From Strobilurus pachycystidiatus (Eukaryota; Basidiomycota; Agaricomycetes; Agaricales; Physalacriaceae), in the NCBI GenBank assembly GCA_019915135.1, contig JAHLMK010000006.1, positions 2,852,001-2,916,000 on the forward strand: a DNA stretch of 64,000 nt, given 5' to 3'. Made by a program: the position numbers and the translations under genes. Shown here piece by piece: positions 1 to 11,035 of the stretch (within the stretch, counting starts at the first letter, position 1; each line of letters starts with the position of its first letter). Below the pieces are notes generated by a model that was not told the DNA's origin, ran no database searches, and saw nothing but the letters and a program-made list of their open reading frames with translations.

Positions 1-948
1 GACACAGAAGGAAGGCACCCCGTCCCGCCCCGCCCGACCAAGTTCCTGGATGCAAGCGAGAAGTTGCTTCGGAGTACCAGCGTGGACCAAGTAGCGTATA
101 GAAGGGTTGTCATTGCCTGCACTCAAAGCATTCGTGCTGATCAAAACCTTGCAAATGCCCTCGCGCCACTCGCTGAGTTGTCGTTTTCTATCCTTTGCCG
201 CCAAGTCGCTCCCCGCATGATAGAACCCGGCCTTCAGACGCGCACCCAAACGTTCGCCCATTGTCTTCGTCTGCACAAAGACAAGCATCCGCTCCCCTGC
301 GCTCAGCGTCAGGACAGTCCGCTCCACGAAGCTCGCCACGCGGGAATAAAGGATCTCCTCGTCTTGCGAGCGTGACTTTAGGACATATGCCAGCTCGGGA
401 CGGTCGGTGCATTCACGGACGGTAACGTAGTCGCAGGCCAAGCCGTAATCCTCTGCCAAGCGACCCTCGCCTGTAGGTGGGATGGTGGCACTGAGCAGAA
501 CCATCGGCCTGTCACCGGTCCGAAAACAATATGGCTCCTCCAAGACTTCGCGGAACCCTTCATTCGCCTGGCCGCCGTAGTGGCACTCGTCGATAAAAGT
601 GGCGCAGAATCCCTGGCCAGCGTTTATGGCCTTTATTGATTTTTGGTATGTGGCCAGCTTCGTCATTTCCACTGTGGCCAAGAGCACTCGCGTGTCCGCA
701 CCGACCGTGCGGTACACCATGTCCTTCATTGAAAGGTACTTGACGCCCATCTCGTCCATCTTGCGCCTCCAATTGTCAAAAAGGGACTTCAGCGGCACAA
801 TCAGCAGGGCTGGCCTGCCAGTCATGACCGCGGTCAAGAATACCGCCATACTCTTCCCGCCGCCGGTTTTCAGCACCGCGATGACATCTGTCCTCCCATG
901 CAAGACAGCACCAACCAACCACTCCTGTCCGGTGCTTCGCCACTGTAT
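1..948 (-). pseudogene. RecQ-like DNA helicase, helicase-core segment (gene cut by KDZ element, runs off window)
   Basis: The minus strand reads continuously as a superfamily-2 helicase core. Visible motifs in order are Walker A (TGGGKSM, near 845-868), motif II as ATFIDECHY (near 575-605), motif III as LLSATIPPT (near 475-505), a motif IV-like MLVFVQTKT (near 265-295), and a motif V/VI-like stretch with ISTNAGNDNPSIRYL and LVGRGGTG running to position 1. The DECH-type box II and the order are those of RecQ relatives, as in telomere-linked helicases of fungi. The final motif is less canonical than the usual QxxGRxGRDG. Upstream coding sequence lies beyond the KDZ element at 11029 and beyond; removing 949-11028 plus one 7-bp duplication restores the frame (…ESIQ/WRSTGQEW…). 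No other stop was seen here. The 3' end is outside the window. Confidence 0.85.
942..948. repeat. KDZ element target-site duplication, left
   Basis: ACTGTAT directly before the left inverted repeat; identical to 11029-11035 directly after the right one. A single copy rejoins the helicase frame. Confidence 0.9.
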
Positions 949-1330
949 CACCCTATGCAGTAGGGATAACTAGTTACGGACTCTAGTTAGAGGGCATCGA
1001 TACGCGTTATGGACTCTAATTACAGTCTGCTCAATTAGACTGCTGTAACTAGTTATAGCCCGCCTACCGCCTGCTGCCTATATATGGGTAGGGTACTGGG
1101 GGCGGGGTGGTGGCTCGCCGCTGCCTACAGGGTACCGGGGGCGGCTCCGCTCTCGATCAGCTAATCGGGATGATCGTGAACCGATTGCAATCCCCGATTT
1201 AATTGCTCTTGATCCGGGACCTGGATTTACATCAACCAGGTGCTCGGATGCATGCCCCGGGGTAGCGATCCGGAATACTCCCGCTCAGAATACGCCACAT
1301 GCGCGTTGCTGCCGGTCAGCATCCTGCGAG
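949..1330. repeat. KDZ terminal inverted repeat, left
   Basis: Inverted copy of 10647-11028; homology stops after …GCATCCTGCGAG. Within the arm, ATAACTAGTTAC near 966 is mirrored by GTAACTAGTTAT near 1046, so each arm can itself fold back. Confidence 0.95.
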
Positions 1331-1891
1331 ACCCAATAGAAGTAGACCACTCTGCATCTGCACCACTGTGGTGGCAACAGCTTACTATGTTCCCACTCTA
1401 CTCCAACCCCGGCATCATTATCTTGTGAGACTCGCGAGCGGTGCAAGCACCGGCACCAGTGATGATTGCGTCCCGTTTTGGCAGTTGTGCGGCCTTGGGC
1501 CGAATCTGATGCGCAAACAGCGTCTGGCGTCGTTGTGGGTGCCGAGAAGGACGAGACATATCTAATCAGCAGAGATGGTCGCAAAAACCACACTACAAGC
1601 AGTAGAAGTCATCAGCAGTACTTGTATAGATTTGTAGTATGGTCATCAATCGGAATCGAACCCTCGCGCGGTAGTTGCCGTGTGCCTTGCAATCATGTAG
1701 TGAATACGCCGGTAGTGATGAAACGAGCGCAGAGCATGGGTAATCCATCCTCAAGCAAATGCGTTTTTTTCAGTGTTGAAACGAGCGCAGAGCACAGTAC
1801 TCTATCGTCAAGCAAATGCGTCGGCAGTGATGAAACGAGCGCAGAGCACGGATTGTCTTAATGAGAAACTTTTACAAAGGTCCGTTCATAT
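1331..1891. other. KDZ left subterminal non-coding region
   Basis: Between the left inverted repeat and the transposase stop codon. I see only the subterminal repeats and no supportable gene. Confidence 0.6.
1714..1848 (+). repeat. Subterminal direct repeats of the KDZ element (three copies)
   Basis: The 23-bp sequence AGTGATGAAACGAGCGCAGA plus GCA begins at 1714, 1772 (one change) and 1826. A second short block, TCAAGCAAATGCGT, lies between successive copies near 1751 and 1808. Spacings are 58 and 54 bp. Subterminal arrays of this kind often bind the transposase; that role is inferred. Confidence 0.8.
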
Positions 1892-4800
1892 TTACTCTAC
1901 GTCATCTTCGAGATCGCCTTCTTCATCTTCAAGTTCCACAATTTCTACCTGGGCTACTTGAGTGACCGGCAAGCCGGCTACCAGCTCTCTCCCGACGGCT
2001 TGTAATGGGCGCCATTCCTCCTCTAGCGCCGTTGCCCTTGATTCCAGCCTGTCAGCGCGTGCGCATGCGTATGCTTTGACACCCTCCATCAGATCTGCCT
2101 CACCTGCGATGGCGGCCACATCTTGCCGTTTGCGCCACCAGCCGGCCTTCCAACGGTAATACGCGGCGACCCTGCGCATTTCTTCCAGAAGGAGCTCGAC
2201 CTCCTCCTCAAAGCGAAGCATTCGTGCTCGAGCTTTGCACCACTCGATCTTGAGTGCTATTGATTGAGATGTGAGTGTCTAGGCTAGAATGTGAACAGAT
2301 CGTTGCACTCACCCTCCTCACTGTGCTCGTCTCCTTCCTCAATTCTGGATGATCCACCAGGGTAGCTGCTCCAAATCCAGGACACACGCCGGCGGCCTTC
2401 ACCTTGGGCCACTACCGCATCCGACGTTGATGGAACGGCAACCAACTCGTAAATCATTCCTTTATCACGAACCTGCTCCGCTTCTCGAGCTTCTTCAGCA
2501 GAAAGCAGTCGCTCATTCATACCGGCGACGTCAGTATCCTCAAGAATCCGCAACTCCGTCTCCCAAGGACCGTGTCCCTCCAATCGAAACAGCGCATTAC
2601 GTGCCCATCTATACTGTAGTTTATGCAAGTTGATACCTATTTGTATCTTCCGTTGAATACCCTCGGCTCGCGTGGTCGGGTTCTGGCCAGTTACATTCCG
2701 GACCGTGAAAAGAACGCCTGACGAACGTGATCGCAGCCCACGTCGCAGACCCTCGAGTGAGTCCCTGCATTCAGCCAATCTGAGACGTTTCTCCGCATCT
2801 GCAACCCCTGGTAAGCACGCACGCGGCAATGCACGATCACCGGACTTCAACTCGGAGGGCAAGAACAGCTTGATCTCCTCTGAATTGATTTTTGCCGCCT
2901 CGTCCAAGTGTCGGAGCTGGTCCGCGGATAGAAATTCGCGTAACTTGGGCATGAATATTGCCTGCAAGTCGCGGAACTTCTTGATGCGACGACGAATCGA
3001 GTTGCGCTGTTTCTGTATGTTGAGTTCCTGGTAGGTGGTTCCGTGTCTTCGGGCGGCCACCTCCCACGCAAGCGACCGTCTGAGATGTTCAGGGACATTG
3101 TCAGTAGGGTACAGTGAATGCGATCATGTTAGTGTAAGAGCTCACTGAGTGTGTTCAATCTCTAAGCCGGTCATCAAGAATAAGCTCATACTCGACTCTT
3201 GAGCTTTGCCAATGCCTCGCAAAACGGCGTCGTGCTCTTCCTTTGCCAATTGAAGCTGTACATCTTTCATGGTCTCCTTCTGCTGGAGCTTCGGCTCATA
3301 TGGACAGGGTTGCGCGTGATCCCGTTCCCAAGTCTGGACCTCCGTTAACCATGCGACAAGTTTCTCCTGTCCATACAGTCCTTTCAGGCCCGATTGGAAG
3401 CTCTCGAAGTCTTTCCTATGTTGTCGGGCCTCTTTGATGGCATCAGCAAGACGGGATGCAAAGACACGACCTGAATCACAATATAACGCTTCATTTGTGA
3501 AATATGTCATACTACACACCAAATGCTGCAACGGTACGGCGATTGTGGAAAGCAAAGATGTCATCAAGTGTGTCTTGGCGAGCGCCCGGACCCATCATTT
3601 TGGTCTGTGCAGCAGCACGATTACTTTGAGACCAATTCTCCTCTATAGTTTCCCCGTGAGTTCGACCAACACCCAGCGCAAAATTGAAAGAATACGGCGC
3701 ATGACATGGTGCCTGATGAGCCCAAAGGTGGAATTTCGGGATGCAAAAAATGACACCATCCTTGGTGAGGCGAACACGGTAGGTAGGCGGGAGTTCAGCT
3801 AGCCGTTCAAAATAGCGAACACTCCATTGACACACAATGTCATAGGAGATCACAAGCTCCAGCTCATCGTCCGTCCCGATGGCGCTTGCCACGGCCATAT
3901 CAACGTTACAATACCTAATCCAGGGACCAGATGAGATTGAGAACGGATTGATGCCATGAACTTACCGCTCTCCTCGCTGCAGGTCCCCCATTCCGGTGGG
4001 ACGCCATACACTATGTCTCGAGCACGTCACACCGGTAACACCAGTTGTGCGCAGACCCTTCGCTTTCTTCAGATCGGCAAGGAAAACTGCAGAAAAGCCT
4101 GAACATGAGGTCATCTCTGGGTACACAGTCAAAACCAACCAACCCAGGTGCACAGATGATGAGATCTCACCTTCCTGATTGACATAGTTCCGTATGTGAC
4201 CAAGATACGCGTTGCGTTCGACGAAATAGGCTAGACCATTGCCCAGGGGAGGGTCACGCTCATGAGTTGATACGATAGCATTGCGCAGGCGAAAGTTTGC
4301 ATCGGTCGCCAGAAAGAGGCGATAAATATACCTATAAAAAGCAAGTCAATCTAGATACGTGAGGCGAGGAGCAACTACTTACTTATTCTTGGCAAGATTC
4401 CACTTTTCGGGAATATTCTGTCCAGGGTGTGGGCACGCCGGACACACTTCAGCTAATTCACCTGGTCCCGTTCCTCGAATGCCAGTAGTATCGTGTCCGC
4501 GGCCCGCGCGTTTGCACATCAGAAGATGTCGCCACTGGCGGATAGCCCTGAGGAGAACCTTGTAACGATTAGGCGGAGGGTGACCGATGCGCTCTTCGGT
4601 CATATTTTCCAGCGACTTCCAAAGATCCCAGGTCGGCAGCTTGCCGGTACAGTTCAGATTGTGCATTAGATTGAGAAGACTGAATGTTACCGCCGTGTGC
4701 GGCTGTAGAGGCGTGCTCGGGTACCAGGATGATTGCAGCAATTGCGCGTGATTCCGTTCGGCGTTAGAGCATCTGCAAAAGGCCAGATTGACAGTATGAA

Positions 4801-5659
4801 TGCCGTTGGAATGAACGACAACAAAGTCCGAGGTCGTTTGGTACGGGACGGGGCAGAGCGTGCCACCGAGATGGCCGAGTTGCACACAGAGACCAATGTG
4901 TTGGAGCGTGGTAGACGTGAAGTAGGTGCCGTTCCAGACCTAGTATGCTTTGTGAGTACTGGAGATGAGAGATTCTGGAGTAATGTGTACCTCAATGAAG
5001 TGAAGCGGCTGCGTGCGGTGAAATTCGACACAGCAGTCCTGACACACGAGTCCGAGACCGAAGCATTCATTTTCGCAGCAGCGGTATTCCGCAATCTGAG
5101 CCGCGCGATCACTAGGGCATCGAGAGCATGCCTTCCCGGTTGCTCCAGCAGCACCATCAAGCCGCAAAAGGCACTGCAGGAAATCGTCCCTGAAAGGACG
5201 CCAGACTTGCATCGGATTCTCCTATGTATGGAGAGTGATTAGATCGACATGATGTGACTCGACTGACGCGACGCGACCAAGAGGAAGACGCACCGAACTA
5301 ACATAACGTTTCTTCACGGTGAAAACAATACCGTCCAATGCCCCGTGTCCTTCGTCATCGGATTCGGGAACATCCAGAAGTTCAGGCAAGATGTCGTCCT
5401 CGTTGAGATAGGAAAACCCATCCACTTGGTCAGCGCGCGCCATTGAAGCAGTGTCCTCGCAAAAGTCACCAGTTGGGTCATCCACGTAGTGAGCAGTGCG
5501 GCTGCGAACGCGACGTCGACCATCTTCTGATATCTGGTCTTCGGCAACCTCATGCGGTCGATGCTCAAACAGAACACTGGTACCCCGGCCCGTCTTCTTG
5601 CGCTTGGGCTGGAGACCAGGGAGCTCGAAAGGAGGGTTGGTATTGTCTGTAGGACACAT
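1892..5659 (-). CDS. KDZ transposase with N-terminal Cys-cluster (CxC2-like)
   Basis: Nine exons: 5659-5303, 5221-4991, 4939-4383, 4331-4171, 4098-3966, 3914-3520, 3470-3146, 3079-2313 and 2256-1892. All junctions are GT..AG and phase-consistent, summing to 1,097 codons, a usual KDZ length. The N-terminal part has a Cys-cluster (CSRCPSDRAAQ, CCENECFGLGLVCQDCC). Presumed catalytic acids are the D of ATDANFRLRN, the D of YDIVCQW and the E of GETIEENWS; the family hallmark KFHLWAHQAPC lies before the last. The C-terminal exon has IEWCKARARMLRF, typical of family tails. A possible extra 5' exon remains open: CTACAG at 5649-5654 is a good acceptor with a donor near 5700, though ATG 5659 also works. 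It should catalyse cut-and-paste movement of this element. No lesion seen. Confidence 0.93.
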
Positions 5660-6506
5660 TAGATATAATGGAGGAGTGAAGCAATGAAATGAGACTTACC
5701 TGACTGAACTTTTATAAGGGAGACTCTAACTGTGCAAAGTCACTTCCGAGATATAGCAAGCTAGATTTCCCGAGATTACCGACCAACACCGTGTGAGTGT
5801 TCGACGCATTGTCCATGTGTCGCGTGTGTGTTCAGGAGAATCATGAGGGTTAGGCCGAATGCCGTGGTCAGATGAAGCAATCATGGGCTTGATTGATCTG
5901 TTTATCGATGCTTGCGCTCTTTGTCTCCCACCACCACCATCGCCAAAACTCCGTCGACACCTCCGATTATGGCTCAGGTCTTGGCCCAATCTACCTCTTC
6001 GCTTGATTGTGCATCGATGTGGACCGCGGACAGGAACAGGTTCACGCTCAAACGCCGGCAGATTTGTGATGTGGACAGCAAGTACATGGTGCGTCTTATC
6101 CGAGTCATAGCCGAATTTTTAATTCATGTCGTCGTCGATGTAGGCTCGAACGTCGTCTGCGTCAGCATCTCGGATGTTCAACGGAGTGCGTCATACGATA
6201 TGGATTGATTCTTCTATCATGCGAACATCCGTGTAATACTGCATACTGATGTGGATGTTACATACCCAGTATGTTGTTGTTGGTCATAATATGAACTCAT
6301 TCAATACTCTGAGAGCTTGGGCAGTACAGTGGGTGATCGACTAACTGCCAAGTTCTCACAGTCGACGAAAGCGTCGCAGTGAAGTGATGATAAGAGCGGG
6401 CAACATCTAATCTTTCCTCGATTGGGAAGGAAGGCGCTTACGGTTGTGGCTGTGTGAGCTCTTTGGTCTCTTCCCTATACAACAGTCCTTATAACACATC
6501 AAACTT
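5660..6506. promoter_or_regulatory. Divergent intergenic region between transposase and passenger gene
   Basis: About 0.85 kb separating the two head-to-head genes. It may hold the transposase 5' leader with a short intron (about 5649-5700). No clear TATA box or other gene found. Confidence 0.5.
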
Positions 6507-9500
6507 ATGGCCAAGAAGAAAGGAAAATCAGCGAAGAAGCGTGGCCCTCAGAGCTGGATTCATGGGACAAAGGTCGAATTTTTTGGGCGGTACGCTGACG
6601 GCTGGAAGGAGGCCACCGACGCGAAGACCATTCCCTATTGGTCGCGAGTTGTTGCTATCAAGTACCGCATTGCTTACGGTGACTTGCCGTTGACCGACGA
6701 CCTGGAAGAGACGCCGGAGGACCCTTCAGACGACCAGGTGCAGAAATGGGAGGAAGATGAGGCTGTTGCATTGGGGCAGCTGACTACGGCAGACGCGGAG
6801 GAGCGTCAACAGGAGCTGGCGAAATTCGTCAAGGTGAGTGTCGAGTGTTTATATGTTCCTTTGAAACATCTCATGCCGTCTAGAAAATTGCTAAAGCATT
6901 CCGCGACAAGTACAAAAATGTGCACCAAGTCGATTCCAACCCTCTTAATCAAGCCCTCGCCAACGCTCTCGAGACAAGCAAGCGGCCACGCAAGCCCCAA
7001 AAGATCCAGGTCTACACCAACATCTACTGGGACACGCGATTCGAGAAGGCTGTTAACGCGGAGCTCGCACGCGTGGAGGCTGAGCACAAGCAAGCAAAGC
7101 AAATTTGGATGGAGGCCTGCAAAGTGGCGGAGGCCGCTGGCAATCCCAGGCCCGAAGCTCCTCCTCCCTTTGACGGAAAGAAGGCGTACATGGTCGCCCT
7201 CCGGCAGGTCCCGCTACTCGCGTACCAAACGGAGCCCGACACCGTCAAGAAGCACGTCGAGGCACTCGTCGAGGAGCAACACCGAAGCGACCTCGAGGCT
7301 TGGGAGGCAGCCAAATCGTCTTCCCGATCATCCCGAAACAACGCCTCTGCAAACGCGACTCCGTCGGGTCCAGACGATTCTACCACGAGCACAGGTATCG
7401 CACCGCCCAAGACCACCAAGACGGCGTTGGAGTACCAGCTGTAAGTCCATGCGCTACCTTTCACTCTCTCTGTTTCTTACTTACACCCTCATCAGTGATC
7501 TCGAGCGCGCAGCAAAGTGCCTGGATGATGCCGCGTCAATGCTGTACAGGGAATACGGAATCACGTCGTCGATTCTGATGGCAGTCCCACTCGCCGAGAA
7601 GGGAGGAAGAATCGGCGTACGAAGCATCCACAAGGGCACGACTCTCAAGACTGGCGTTACCTGGCCGCGCTCGGATCCTGACGGCTACACTCTCGCGGAG
7701 GCGAGTCTCATTGCTCACGCAACAAAGTGCTACAGTATGTCAACCCTATTTATCTCATCCATTGTAGCTCAACTTAACATTTTGCTAGCGGATTCCGAAT
7801 GTGCCGCCCGCTCTTTGACTGGCAACCTCGAGCCAGTTTCGACAACCGCGTCTGAGACGCCGACTCTCACTACGACAGCAATCCACAAGGGCACGACTCT
7901 CAAGACTGGCGTTACCTGGCCGCGCTCGGATCCTGACGGCTACACTCTCGCGGAGGCGAGTCTCATTGCTCACGCAACAAAGTGCTACAGTATGTCAACC
8001 CTATTTATCTCATCCATTGTAGCTCAACTTAACATTTTGCTAGCGGATTCCGAATGTGCCGCCCGCTCTTTGACTGGCAACCTCGAGCCAGTTTCGACAA
8101 CCGCGTCTGAGACGCCGACTCTCACTACGACAGCAAAGGAGACCCGCTCTACAGCGGCAACGAAGACGACCGCAACCGCGATCGCGACCGCAAACAATCG
8201 AGAAAGCCTAGAAGCGGAAGGCGCCCCACCCCCATATTCCTCACCAACACCGCCTCCCACACCAAAATTGAAACGTGGTGCGAAACTGGGTCCGGACCTC
8301 GCATTCGAGCTCTCCATGCTCGTCGACGAGGACCGTCGCGCTTGCATGCACGCCCTCCGGAACATGTCTATCGGCGAGGTCGAGCGCCAGAGCAACATCA
8401 TCCGCAATTACAAGACTGCGAAGGATCTCGGTCTCAACATCGGCATGCCCACATCCGTTCTTGTGGGCAAGCGTCGGAAATTGCGGGATTTGGAGGCGGA
8501 GCATGAGATGATTGCAGAGGCAATGCGCCGTGAGATGGAGGATGGAGATAGTGTGGGGGCACAGAGTGAGAGTGACGACGGAAGCGCCAGTGAAGGCGAT
8601 AGCAGCGATGAAGAGAGTGACGAGAGTGGTGACAGTGACGAGGAGGAGAGGAGAACGCGAGTGGCGCAGGAGGCGCGGATCTCGGTAAGTTTTTCTTATC
8701 GCTTGTATGATCTTTACATTCCAAGTACTGACTGTATAATTTAGGCCTCTCTCGACGACGCTGGCGACGCCAATCGTGCGACGACTGCCAGTGACTCTGA
8801 TCCGGATAATGGACGTCAGGGCGCCTCACACGTGGACATAGAGATGACCGTGAGTGTTCCTTTTCAGTATGCTGTTGTTTCATTGACTACACTTGTCCAC
8901 AGGACGGCCGCATGAACTCCGAAATTGGATTGGACACCGGCAATGACGTCCAGGAGCCTACCGAAAGCGAGGTTGAGGAGGATGAGCTTCTCAGTCTCGA
9001 TTGGGACAACGTCGACTCCTCGCGCTGGTGGCCCGAGCTCCTGGAGCTGTTCGACGCTGTCAAGCGCGTTCGCGAGTGGGGCGGTCATGATTGGGCTCGG
9101 CTTATCGATGCGTTCATTCTTTTCGAGACGAGATCGTATTTCCAGGACGACCCGAAGCATATCATCTCCAGCTCGGCCAATCGCCCGCCAGTTATCGCAA
9201 TATTCATGAAGGGCCGAAGGAATTGGAAGAAGTCGTGGACGGTTGGGCCAATTGATTCGTATGGATGCAATTGGTGGCTGTGGTGGAAAGGTATGCAGCC
9301 AACTGCACGCTTGGTTGATGACACCCTGATCAAGGTCGACAATGTCGTTTGGGACGGACTGGAAACCTTCTCCGGACGTAACGGAATCGCCCTGGTCATC
9401 GGATCCCTTCTCTGGTGGGGCGAAGCAGTGCATGCTGCCGAGGATGGAGTCTCCGACGATGACGTTGCCAAGGCAGAGTCGAGTCGTGCTCGCGTGGATT

Positions 9501-9731
9501 GGGGGTTGGCCGTGGCAGATGTAGCTTGGGCTATTGAGCACATGGTGCGTACGGTCGCGTTCAAACGCCCTGCTGGTGGCGCGCATATGCCATCAACATC
9601 AATCTCCTCAACTGCAAGGGTTACTCGCAAACGCGCCTCCGAAGTTGGTGATGTTGGCTCCTCCAAGGTAAAGTCTTGATCTTCTCCAGTTATCATATCA
9701 CTAACAAGTCGAACAGAAACATCGTGCCTGA
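6507..9731 (+). CDS. KDZ passenger gene, uncharacterised basidiomycete protein
   Basis: Eight exons: 6507-6833, 6884-7440, 7496-7734, 7789-7989, 8044-8684, 8745-8849, 8903-9667 and 9717-9731, phase-consistent and totalling 950 codons. The N-terminus is basic (MAKKKGKSAKKRG), followed by a charged region, a Ser/Thr/Pro linker, an acidic Ser-Asp-Glu stretch around 8540-8660, and a Trp-rich C-terminal domain (RWWPELLELFDAVKRV, GHDWARLIDAFILFE, CNWWLWWKGMQP). No catalytic family recognised; in particular there is no HxD..H dioxygenase signature of the TET/JBP genes known to travel with some KDZ elements. An exact 255-bp tandem duplication carries an extra copy of one exon-intron junction. Its position inside the inverted repeats makes it cargo or a helper; which one is unknown. 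Confidence 0.8.
7626..8135 (+). repeat. Exact 255-bp tandem duplication inside the passenger gene
   Basis: Copies 7626-7880 and 7881-8135 look identical base for base. Each contains the 3' part of one exon, a 54-bp intron (7735-7788; 7990-8043) and the 5' part of the next. Both 255 and 54 are multiples of three and the intron has no in-frame stop, so every splice outcome keeps the frame. Confidence 0.93.
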
Positions 9732-10646
9732 TCTTTTTTACAATACATTTTGATACAATCTGTCTGTCGTTAGGGTTTCTTGTGTTAGGTAATGGTAGAA
9801 TGCAATGGACTTGCAGCAATCGGAAGGGGTTGTATGGAACAGGATAGCAACTTAGACATCCGAGTAGTTGGCATTTACAGCACCGAGCATGTAAGCAATG
9901 TTTTGATTTCCGTGAAAAGACTCGAGCACAGTGACGAGGAAGCACAGCAACGAAGAGATATCCGTACTCTGCGCTCGTTTTGATCACCTCAACCTAGATG
10001 ATTGCACGTGAAGATCCGGCTCAAGGCCGCGCAACTGCCGTATTGGGATACAATTGTACGGGTCTCGTTAAATCTGGTTACGCCAGATTCCCTGCACTCA
10101 TGGGGTCTCGACTACCTTCAGCCGTATTTCTACAGAGCTATTCTACGCCTCCACATATATTGTTTTGATGTCCACACCCATAACCGCCCTGCGTCAGATA
10201 CGGCCCAAGCCCGCGCAACTGCCATATTAGGAAGCTACGTCACAGGTCTTGTGAAGTTGGGTGTTGCACAGCGGACTAGCTCAAAATGAGTCTCATATCT
10301 GGCGGGAACTCATTGCCAGAAATGCCGTTGCCAGCGCCCTCGTCAGAAATACTGGCGCCGTCAACCACCACCATCGAGACATCACATGCTCAGAAAAGGC
10401 CGGCACCCCACGCGGTGCGCACTCTTCAAAATTCTTTCAAGCTCCACAATCATATGCTGAATACTACGACAGCCAGGAGAAGATGCCACTGCATCTCTCT
10501 GTGATGGTGAGATCAACCTGACAAACCGTCAGAATGTGGCGTGAAAAAAGCGGGGCATCCGCTTTCTCCACCCTGATTACTGCCATTTTTCGGTAATGTG
10601 TCTGGAATTTGGGCCTCGGCTATCTTGCTGTCTCCCTTTCCGGGCT
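9732..10646. other. KDZ right subterminal region
   Basis: Non-coding as far as I can see. It holds a diverged direct repeat (CGCGCAACTGCC with flanks, near 10027 and 10213) that may mirror the function of the left subterminal array. A 72-codon open frame from 10286 is Ser/Pro/Thr-rich and unsupported. Confidence 0.5.
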
Positions 10647-11028
10647 CTCGCAGGATGCCGACCGGCAGCAACGCGCATGTGGCGTATTCTGAGCGGGAGT
10701 ATTCCGGATCGCTACCCCGGGGCATGCATCCGAGCACCTGGTTGATGTAAATCCAGGTCCCGGATCAAGAGCAATTAAATCGGGGATTGCAATCGGTTCA
10801 CGATCATCCCGATTAGCTGATCGAGAGCGGAGCCGCCCCCGGTACCCTGTAGGCAGCGGCGAGCCACCACCCCGCCCCCAGTACCCTACCCATATATAGG
10901 CAGCAGGCGGTAGGCGGGCTATAACTAGTTACAGCAGTCTAATTGAGCAGACTGTAATTAGAGTCCATAACGCGTATCGATGCCCTCTAACTAGAGTCCG
11001 TAACTAGTTATCCCTACTGCATAGGGTG
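10647..11028. repeat. KDZ terminal inverted repeat, right
   Basis: Reverse complement of 949-1330 with very few differences (one is A versus G in the CCGGTCRGC stretch). Confidence 0.95.
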
Positions 11029-11035
11029 ACTGTAT
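11029..11035. repeat. KDZ element target-site duplication, right
   Basis: ACTGTAT, perfect copy of 942-948. Confidence 0.9.

Larger units (their letters stand above)
949..11028. mobile_element. Complete KDZ-superfamily DNA transposon
   Basis: A 10,080-bp element bounded by near-identical 382-bp terminal inverted repeats that begin CACCCTATGCAG, and by a perfect 7-bp target duplication. It holds an apparently intact KDZ transposase (minus, 1892-5659) and a divergent spliced passenger gene (plus, 6507-9731). KDZ (Kyakuja-Dileera-Zisupton) elements are a known expanded class in basidiomycetes. Family is assigned from the transposase motifs; subfamily is not. Nothing seen disables the element, so it may be active (inference). 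Confidence 0.92.

Noticed and set aside
6507..9731. Idea that the KDZ cargo is a TET/JBP oxygenase
   Set aside because: No HxD…H pattern or GG.F…HG tail was found in any exon of the passenger gene.
8864..9987. Minus-strand open frames of 240 and 300 codons opposite the passenger gene C-terminus
   Set aside because: Antisense to spliced exons with good phase; no domains.
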